A stretch of DNA of 64,000 nt from positions 400,983 to 464,982 of the forward strand of contig NZ_FWXS01000002.1 of the NCBI RefSeq assembly GCF_900176425.1, read 5' to 3'. The position numbers and the translations under genes were made by a program. Shown in pieces: positions 1 through 10,500 of the stretch. How positions within the stretch are numbered: position 1 is the first letter of the stretch; every line of letters starts with the position of its first letter. The notes under the pieces are model-generated. The model ran no database searches and had not been told where the DNA came from. It saw nothing but the letters and a program-made list of their open reading frames with translations. Source of the DNA: Moheibacter sediminis. GTDB taxonomy: Bacteria > Bacteroidota > Bacteroidia > Flavobacteriales > Weeksellaceae.

Positions 1-1563
1 AATCCTTCTATGGATGCATTTAGAGGTTTGATTCCGGAATTTATTATTTACAGAAAGGCTTTAAGTAAAGAAGAACGACAAAAAGTAGAAAGTTATTTGG
101 CTGTAAAATATGGTATCACATTGACTTATGATGTTCATTACTTTAATTCAAAATATGATATTATTTGGGATAAACAAAATAATTCTGTTTTTGGTAACCG
201 CATTTTAGCTATTGGTAGAGATGATGCCTCAGAACTATATCAAAAACAAAGTAAAAGCAGCCATTCTTTAAATGAAGAAATCATATTAAGCCTTGGAGAG
301 TTTGCAAAGGATAATGAATCAAATGAGTTTTATTTGGAAGACGATAATTTCATATTCATAGGAGATAATGATGGTATCACTGATGTGACAGAGGAAAATG
401 AAAGTATAAATGATTGGGAGCTTCATAAAATGAAAAGGACTTGGCTGGTTCAGCCTTACAGAACAACTTCTGATGAAATAACAACTGAACTTCGATACAA
501 TGCAGCAGAATTAACTAACAGGATCCAAAACGAATATGAGCCGGAATACTGGGATGACATCACTATTTGGCTGTTAGTTGATCGTTCGGCAAATGAACAA
601 ACAGTATCAACATTTGATTTAAACCAATGTGTGGATTGTACAGCTTACATGTACGATGCTACTGACGGGGATTATGTCATTTATTCAGATTTGAATTGGG
701 ATGAAGAAGAATCGGGGTTTGACCAATTTACATTTGCTGTAGGACCTAAAATGATAGTGGATGTGAATCTGCAACCGATGGAATGCAACGCTGAAGTAGG
801 AAACATAGATATTCAAATTACTTTTGGAGAACCAAATTTCGATTTTGAAATATTTGATGAAAATGAATTAATTATTGATTCTCAACTAAATATTTTATCC
901 CGAAATATCAGTTTTACAAACCTGCCACTTGGTTGGCATACTTTAAAAGTAACAGACGCCACTGGATATTTTCGTGAAATCGCTTTTGAAGTTTCTCCGA
1001 CAGCCGGCATGAATGACAATATACTCGAGGATCAATATTTAATGATTGATGATCCGTTTACTGTCATATACGATCCTAATGTTACAATTGATGCTTCAGA
1101 AAATGTTACTGCTACAGGTGTTGTAACTTACGAATGGTTTAGTGCAGGTATAAGCGTAGGTAATTCCGCAGAAATTACAATTAGCAGGCCGGGAACTTAT
1201 ACAGTTGTTCTTACAAATGAAAATGGTTGTCAGGTAGAAGATACCACACAAGTAGTGGCAGAAGGTTCCTCACGTCCTTTGGAAAAAGACGGTTCAGTGG
1301 ATGATTTACTTGCAAAGGAAACTATAACAATTTATCCAAATCCTACACAAATAAATAATTCGTTCACAGTAGAAATAAATCTGTTTGAAGAACAAGATGC
1401 ACAGATACAAATCTATGACTTCGCAGGAAGCTTAGTTCATAATGAATTATTGAAAAATTCTTCAAAATACCAATGGAGCCACAGACTCCTTCAGTCTGGT
1501 TCTTACCTTATTACGGTAATTACAAAAAACAAAAAACTGACCAAAAAATTAATCGTTAAGTAA
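1..1563 (+). CDS. Large surface protein with T9SS type A sorting domain, 5' end outside window
   Basis: The frame is open from base 1 (codons for N-P-S precede the first ATG at 10), so this is the C-terminal part of a longer protein. The first visible stretch (YRKALSKEERQKVESYLAVK) is typical of the end of LamG/concanavalin-like modules in giant flavobacterial surface proteins. A beta-rich region follows with Ig/PKD-like strands (around residues 340-415), and the last 80 residues (ITIYPNPTQ ... KKLIVK) form a type A T9SS C-terminal signal. Inference: the protein is exported across the outer membrane and anchored or released at the cell surface. The Rhs gene follows after 21 bases, so the two may be co-transcribed. 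Its exact function cannot be told. Confidence 0.85.
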   Translation, partial: NPSMDAFRGLIPEFIIYRKALSKEERQKVESYLAVKYGITLTYDVHYFNSKYDIIWDKQNNSVFGNRILAIGRDDASELYQKQSKSSHSLNEEIILSLGEFAKDNESNEFYLEDDNFIFIGDNDGITDVTEENESINDWELHKMKRTWLVQPYRTTSDEITTELRYNAAELTNRIQNEYEPEYWDDITIWLLVDRSANEQTVSTFDLNQCVDCTAYMYDATDGDYVIYSDLNWDEEESGFDQFTFAVGPKMIVDVNLQPMECNAEVGNIDIQITFGEPNFDFEIFDENELIIDSQLNILSRNISFTNLPLGWHTLKVTDATGYFREIAFEVSPTAGMNDNILEDQYLMIDDPFTVIYDPNVTIDASENVTATGVVTYEWFSAGISVGNSAEITISRPGTYTVVLTNENGCQVEDTTQVVAEGSSRPLEKDGSVDDLLAKETITIYPNPTQINNSFTVEINLFEEQDAQIQIYDFAGSLVHNELLKNSSKYQWSHRLLQSGSYLITVITKNKKLTKKLIVK

Positions 1564-1584
1564 GCTCTCTAAAATAAAATAGTC

Positions 1585-4500
1585 ATGGAAAGAATCTCAC
1601 CAATTTCATACATTAGAAAACAGCAGAAACTTCTTGCAACCACGAGCATGGTGGTTGCATTTATACAAATATTTGGACAGACCGTATTCGTAGAACAACC
1701 ACAAATATCTAATAAAGTAGATAAAAATACTTATTTGCCTTTAGAAGAATATAGTTCAAATCCTTTTTCTGAAGACGCTGTAGAAGACTATTCTTCTCTT
1801 TTAGAAAAGGAAACTCATGATGAAGTCATTGACAAGATTTTTATTAATGAAAAAGAAATTTTACCTGCTCCGGTAGATTACATTTCCTCTGATTTTAGTA
1901 ATAGTGATTATATTAAAGAGCCTGAAGTAAACAAACAAGGTATTATTGGTAAAAGCGAAACATTTCCTATAGATGATCCTTCTGACAATATATTTCCTCT
2001 TTCATTAAATGAACTTCCATCATCAGAAAAGAACATTTACCTAACTTATGAAATTTATGGATTGGCGGATGCTTCAGGAGCATCAGTAACAATTAACGAT
2101 AATTATTCCAGAGGCGGATACCTTATCAAAAAGTCAAATGCATGGTCTGTCCAAAAAGAAAAAATCAGTCACGAGGAATTGAATGAAGGAGTTAACTTTA
2201 TTCGTTTTTCAACATTGGAAAGGGCTAATTATCAGTACATGGTGAGAAACGTACAGTTGATAATTGAAGATAAAAAAGATGATACAACAGAGAATAATTT
2301 ATTTACCATACATCAAACTCAGTTAAATGCGTATGATGGAAAATTATACATCTCTGGATTTGCCGACAAAACCTTTGATGTCATCATGATTAACGAAATC
2401 GAAATTCCTGTAAGAAATGGAATTTTTGAATCAATTATAGAAAATGTAGGTGATGAAATTAAAATTTCTCAAGGTAACCAAATCACCACATTACCCATAA
2501 TCAATCAGCAAGATGACAAAGTTGACAATATTTTTGAATTAAGCAATGACAATACTTTTGTAAATAAACAATTTTTTCCTGCAACTGAAAATTTACTGTC
2601 TCATCAGGGAGCTTCCTTAAAAGTTGCTGCCAACAGCATTGACAAGGAGACAACGTTCTTCATGTCCGCTCTAAGATACCAGGATTTATCAGTTGTTTCT
2701 CCTGAAATGGTAAATGTAACAGGAAACCATTCCGGTTATCGATTACTTCCTCACGGGGAGCACTTTACTACTGTTCCGGCAACATTGGAAATACCTTATG
2801 ACGAATCTAAAATACCGGCTGGTTATAAACCTCAGGACATCAAAACATTTTATTTTGATTTAACTCAGAAAAAATGGATAGCCCTAGAACGTGATACTAT
2901 TCTTTTAGATAAGAAAATAATTGTATCCAAAACTTCACACTTCACAGATTTTGTAAACGGAATTATAAAAGTACCCGAATCTCCTGAAACAGGAAGCTTT
3001 ACTCCTACAAGCATAAAGGACATAAAAGCCGCCGACCCGGCCGCCGGAGTTGTCAGCATAGCTCCTCCCACCCCTAACAATATGGGAACGGCAAATACAA
3101 GTTTTCCAATTAAACTACCTGCAGGACGTGCAGGTATGCAACCCTCTCTTTCTGTGAATTACAACTCCGAAGGTGGCAACGGCTGGATGGGGATTGGATG
3201 GGATCTTTCGGTTCCTGCAATAAGTATCGATACAAGATGGGGCGCTCCTAGGTTTGATGAAAGCAGTGGCTGTAATGGTAGACCGTTTGAAACAGAAATA
3301 TATTCACTTGCAGGTGAAATGTTGACTATGAAGGTTGGTGAAGATTTTACAAATCCTCATCGTACTTCTGATATTTGTAGAATAGCTGGCGAAAGACAAT
3401 TTTACCCAAGAAAAGAACATGGCAGCTACTTGAAAGTTGTAAGGTATGGAACTTCTCCTAAAAATTATTGGTGGGAAGTAACCGATAAGATGGGAAATAA
3501 AAGCATTTATGGAGATCCTAATAATCCTACAACACCAAATGCTGTTATTAAGACAGCGGATGGTAACATTGCTCACTGGGCACTTTATCGTACCGAAGAT
3601 ACAAATGGAAATTATGTAGAATACAGTTATGATTCCCCTATTTATTTAGGAGCAGGTGCCGGGAATACTGGTAAAGAGTTTTATTTGAAAAATATTATAT
3701 ATACTCAAAATAAGAATGAATCTCCTGGAGCATACTATCAGGTAAACTTTATCAGAAATAATTATTCTTTCGGAACTGCAAGTTTCACAGAAAGAAAGGA
3801 TATAAACATAAATGCTCGTTTAGGTTTGGTACAAGTCATTTCAGATAACTTAACAGAAATTCATATAGACTATGTTTATAAAGAACCTCAACGCATCAGA
3901 ACCTACCAGTTTGAATACGATGCTCCAAACTTTTCTAAACAACAACTGGTTAAAATTTCAGAATTCGATGCAGATGATATGCTATTTTATTCCAATACTT
4001 TGGAATATTACAGTGAAGTAACTGATAATAATATTATGAATTCCAATACTGATTTATCATGGGATGGAATAAATGATAATATTAATGTAAGCCCTAAACT
4101 TCCTAGTGCAGGTGAAAAATTTGTATGGAAAGGGAGCCCTTTTGGTTTTAATAATGGGAATGGTTATTCAGGAGGTCTTTCAGCAGGTGTTGGATTGGGT
4201 TCTAATTTTGCATCAAAGCAAAATACTGTAGGAGTAACATATGACTATAGCTTTTCTAAAAATACAGGTTATATTTCCTTTATCGACATAAATGGAGATA
4301 ACCTGCCGGATAAAGTTTTCAAAACTTCAAGTGGATTAAAATATAGACTAAATTTAGGAGAAAATAAGGGAAATGGAACTCCTTTTGGATTTGGACCCAT
4401 ACAATCCTTATCAGGATCTAACAATTTTTTAGAATCTACATCTAACTCACATAGTGTAGGTCTGGAATCTAATTTTCTATTATATTTAGGATATACAAAG

Positions 4501-7500
4501 AATTTTTCCAAAAATGTCACAAAAGTGTATTATGCCGATGTTAATGGAGACGGTCTGATCGACATCGTCAATAATGGGAGAGTTTTATTTAATCCCGGAC
4601 CCTTATTTAGTTCTTTTAATATTGCAAGCTTAACGACTCCCAACCTAATTCCGAGTGACACATCTTTAAACTCTGAAATTATAGGCGACATTAATGATCA
4701 GTTAGACGAAGATATTGAAAGGGATAATCCTCTTCAGGATATAATAAAAAAGTGGGTCGCTCCAACTACAGGAACCATTAATATAAGTGGTATAGCCAAA
4801 TTATCACCTATGCCAATACCTTTAGAAAATGATGAGTCCTTAGAAAATAATGATGGGGTATGTATTTCAGTTGAACATCACAGAAGTAGTCCGAATACTC
4901 CAGAAGGTAATCCAACAATCGGTTTTCCGAAATTAGTTCCATTTGGAACAGGCTCATGTGGTGCAAATAAGTACGCTTTAAACTTTACTTTAGATCCAAA
5001 CGGAGATGTGATTTCCAATACAGCAGCTATGAACACCTTACTTTCTGTGACAAAAGGTGATCGTTTATATTTTAGAGTTCAATCAAAAGAAGAAGGAACC
5101 CATGACAGAGTAGAATGGGATCCTACAATTTTATATACCGGCACAAATAATCTGGATGCCAATGCATTGAGCTTTTTTTCTTCCTCTGCGAGTGAGGGTT
5201 TTATTTTATCAGGTGAAATTGATTTGGCTGTCCCTAAAAACAAAGCTTTTTCCATCAAGTGGGATCCGTTGACAATAACTCCTAATCAATATTCAGATGA
5301 TTTAACTTTTAAAGTAATTATCGGTACTCTCAATAATGATGGAGTATTTATTCCAGGTTCCTCTTATACAAGAACAGTAGATCATACAAACCTATCAACC
5401 TACATGCTGAACCCTTCAAATATGAGTCCTGTTATTCCTGCTACTTTTACATCAGTGAATTATGACAGAATAATCAGGTTTGAAGTTACTTCTGATTCAA
5501 ATGTAGATTGGAAACAAATCAATTGGAAGCCTTACGTGGAATTTGAAGAAAATACCAATTCAGTAAGAATTAACGGGGTAGTGAATTATGGAATATATAA
5601 TTACAAACCTTGGACAGAAGGAGCATCAGATATAAACTTAAGAAATATTAATCGCCCGCTGAAATTAATAATTTCATATAATGATTCTATGTTTTCTTTT
5701 CCAGAAGATCTCGAAGCAGAATTTCCGGAAGGTTCATATCCTGTTAGTTTAGTTATTAAGAATTCTAACAAACAGGTTATAGGTAAAAGATTAATGACGG
5801 CTACAGTTATTAATATTAATTTTTTAGGTCCTCGCAAAGTAATCCAACTTAGTAATATAGGAGATTGGATTATTGATGATACAAGTAAATTCACCCCTAA
5901 AATATATGTTGATTTTTTTACAGTAAATAAACATTTAGCTAATCATTTAAGCCCTGGCACAGAAATTTATGATAAAATTAACGCTACCCAATATGAATTC
6001 TTTGCAAGGAACGGCTATACGTCTGCTAAAATAGGAAATGACAACTTTGGTCCGAACTATAGGTTTTGGGGACATTTTGCATACAATGGAAATGAACCGG
6101 GCTCTCTCATTGATGAATCCAAGCTCAAATTACCTGAAATAGATGAAAACAATATTCCTGATTCAGATGTATATGATAACTGTGGAGATGATCCGGATTG
6201 TTTCGAAGCAAACAGCCCTGACTTGGGCATTGATCCTCAGAGCATACCATTTATAATTTTGGTGCCAAATGCTAATAAGCAATTTGAGGATGATGGACCA
6301 TATTATGAAGTATGGGAAGGGAATGATCCCGAAACTTACGTTCAGGCAAATGCCATGAGCAGTTCAAGGTTGGGCGTAAATGACCTGGAATCGATCAGAA
6401 TTAATTTTGATGGTATTGTAGACGCAGGTGCAGTTAGAAGGATGCCTTTAGTAAGTAAAGGAGACGGTAATTCATATGCAGGCAGTTTTGGAGCAGGACC
6501 TGTAGGTGCAGGAGGATCAATCAGCGACAATGATAACAAAACTCTTATTCAATACATGGATTTGAACGGGGATCGTTATCCGGATATCATAACTGAGAAT
6601 AAGATTCAGTATACAAATTCTATTGGCAAATTAAATGAAGTAGTTCCTAATAACTTAGGAATTCCTTCTGAAAGTGAAACTAACGGTGAAGGAGCTACAG
6701 CCAGTGGTACGTTCATAAATTTTTCAACGCCGGCATCCACTCAAGATGTCCAAAAAGCAATTGCAAAAAGCAGAGGCATACAAGTCGCTGCTAATGCCGA
6801 TGTACAGTTGCCCTCTTCTGCAGGGATAAATGTTTCAGGTAATTGGAGTGAAACAGAAGAGAAAAGTTTATGGATAGATATGAATGGAGATGGTCTACCG
6901 GATAAAGTAAATGTGGAAAACGGACAGGTAATCGTAAAATTGAATTTAGGACATTCATTTGAAACTACAGGCTATGTCTGGCGAAACAATGTAGAATTGA
7001 AATCAAAAAACTCCAATTTCAGTGGTGGGATAGGCTTTAGCATCTGGATGAACAGTATTGCAGGAGGAGTATCTGTCTCTGCAGGAGAATCATATACTGA
7101 ACAAAATTTCATTGACTTAAATGGAGATGGTTTGCCAGATTTTGTGGAAAATCCAAATGGGAATGCTATTAGATATTATTTGAATACCGGAAATGGGTTT
7201 AGCACATCTTACGGTACCATCAACAACGCTACAGTTAATATGAATCGTAGTGTGGGAGAAGGCGCCAATATTGCTTTTACTGTCGGATTTAGTCTGATTA
7301 TCGCTAAATTTACTGTTACCCCAAGAATTTCTATTAGTAAGTCGGTAGACAGGACTGAAAAAACCATTGCAGATATAAACGGAGATGGCTTGCCGGACAT
7401 ACTCTATACAGCTACCGGCAGTAATGCTAACGACGGTGATCTAAAAGTCCGCCTCAACAAAACAGGAAAAACCCACTTGCTGAAAAAAGTTTATACCCCG

Positions 7501-10500
7501 CTCGGAGGATCCTGGACTATAGATTATGAAAGAGAGCAAAACTCTTATGAAATGCCGAATGCCAAATGGAAACTAACAAGCATTAATGTTAATGATAATT
7601 TTAGTGAAGATAATGCGTTCACGCCAGATGAAGCAAAATCAACAGTAGAATACGAAAATCCAAAACATGACCGTCGTGAAAGAGAATTCATGGGATATGA
7701 GACTGTTAAAGTAAATCAACTGGATGTAAAAAATAATGATGAGATTTACAGATATTCATTACAGGAATTTCACAATAACAGTTATTACTTAAAAGGAGCA
7801 GTTAAGAAAGAATCTCTATTTGGTAAAAATCAGCAGGGAAGCATCGTAGAGTGGACATCTACTGAAAGCTCATATGCAATTATGTTAAGAGGAACTATTG
7901 ATCCTTCAGTTCAAACTCAAATAGTAAAAGAATCTGATTATGTCTTTAATTCTGGTGATTTCGGAAATCCTATTGACAAATCAAGTCTTTTTGTTTCGCC
8001 TATTAAAACAATTAAAACATTTACAGAGGGAGGAACAGGCAGCAAGACAACATTTACTGAAATTAAAAGATTTGATGAATATGGAAATATTACCCGGTAC
8101 GTAGATAACGGTGAAGGGGGTGATGATGAAGTTACCACAAGTATTTCTTATCAGACTTCAGGGTATGACACGCAATACTTCAAAGGATTCCCATTATCCA
8201 TGAGAGTTGTATCGTCAGAAGGATGGTTAAGACAAAGAGGGGCTTCCTATGACTTTTCCGGCGGCACAGCAAATCTGACTTCAGTGAGTACGTACCTGAA
8301 TGAGGCTGAAGAAAGTGCAGTAGTTTCATTTGAATATGACGATTTTGGAAACATCCAAAAAGTAATCCATGAAGAAAGCGTGGATAGTAATAACCAGAAA
8401 TTCTTCTACGAATATACTTATGATGACAAAGTACATACCTACCCGATAAATATCACTGACGCATTTGGTTACAGTTCAAATAATACTTACGAATACCTTT
8501 TTGGAACTTTGGTGTACACTGAGGACATGAACTATCAGCCTATGCGTACCCGCATTGACAAACGCGGACGTGTGGTAGAAATTACCGGGCCTTACGAATT
8601 ATTTGTAGAGGGATTGACAATAAGCGATCCGGCATGGACAATCCGATTTGAATACAAAGGAGAAGAATCTGTAGCCTCAAGAGTACAAAATTTGGATTTC
8701 AATGAGTATATGATACCTGCAAAGGGAAAATTTAATGTAGTTATATCAGAAAGCGGCGGAAGAGAAAAAGCATTGCATTACGCTGTTACGAGACACTTTG
8801 ACCCGGAATTCCGTAGTAACCCAGAAACACCGGCTACTGACAATGAAATATACACCATTACATTGGCGGACGGTTTAGGAAGGCCTATTCAGGTTAAGAA
8901 AAGTACCTCTATAAAAAGTGACATAACAAACGATACCGCAGAAATTACAAAAACGGTCATAGACAACAGAGAAACCCGACACTGGTTGGTAAACGGAAAG
9001 GTACAAACCGATGCATTTGGTCGTGCTGAAAAAACATATTATCCAATTTTAGAAGCATTTAATACAAGTAACCCTTTAACAGGTACAGCACTTCTTTACA
9101 ATGCCGACACCTATAATACAGGTGAACCCCTCATTCCTCCGACCGAAGCAACATACGATGCACTCGATCGTGTACTGACCACCAAACTGCCTGGGGAAAG
9201 CTTCTTAATGACTACTTCATATAGTATCGATCAAAGCTTGTTCAAAACAAGAGTAGTTAATGAATCAGGGCAGGCAAAACACAGCTTTACAGACATAAGA
9301 GGACGTACCACAAAAGTTGTTGAAGAATCAACAAATGCCGGAACGATTACAACGGAATTTAAGTACAATGCCATAGGTGAATTACAGGAAGTAAAAGATA
9401 CTGATGGAAATATCACCGAAAGCAAATACGATAAAGCAGGAAGAAGAACGGAGCTCCGCCATCCTGACAATGGTATAACTAAATTCACGTATGACAATGC
9501 AAGTAACCTGATTGAAAAGGAAACTTCCAATTTGTTGGCTGCAAGTGAAGGTGATAAAATAAAATACAAATACACATTCAACCGATTGGACAGCATCAGC
9601 TATCCGCTGAACCCTCATAATAATGTTCAGTTCTTTTACGGACAAGCAGAAGATGCCTCGGCTGCAGATGATTTTACGGTGGGAAGACTTTGGTATCAGA
9701 TCGATGCTTCAGGTGTACAGCAATTCAAATATGGTAGATTGGGTGAAGTTACCTATAATTTACGTTCTGTTGCGGTTCCGGGAGATAAGGCTTACTGGTT
9801 CCAGACCAAATGGGAATATGATACATGGAACCGTGTGAAAAAGATCATCTATCCTGATGAGGAAGAAGTTACTTATTTCTACAACCGTGGCGGCGAGCTT
9901 CATGCCATCACAAGTAAAAAACAAGCACAGCAGAATGAAAATATCATCAGCCAGCTTGGATATGATAAATTCGGACAAAGAACATACCTGCGCTACGGAA
10001 ACGGAACGGAAACCAATTACGAATATGAGGACAATCGCAGAAGACTGGATAACATGACCGTAAATAATGCCAACCGTACCTTCCTCGACAACAATTACAA
10101 TTATGATGTATTGTCCAATGTTACTTCTGTGATGAACAGTGCGGCATTACCTGGTGCAGGAAAGATTGGCGGAGCTACAGAATACATCTATACCTACGAT
10201 GATTTGAACCGTCTGAAAACAGCAACCGGAATTTTCACCGGAAGAAATGCTGCGGATGATGGTTACGAACAGCAGCAATATTCACTGGAAATGTCTTATG
10301 ACAAGATGCACAATATCCTAAGTAAAGAGCAATTACACCAGAAAGCGCCCGGACAAAGCGGAGGAACCTGGACAGATATTCCTGCAACCACTTATAGGTT
10401 GGATTATATGGATGCAGCTAATGACGGATACAACTCCGCATCATACAATGTAGCGGGATATTCTTATTCACAGCCTCATGCGCCGCGTAAGATCATTGAC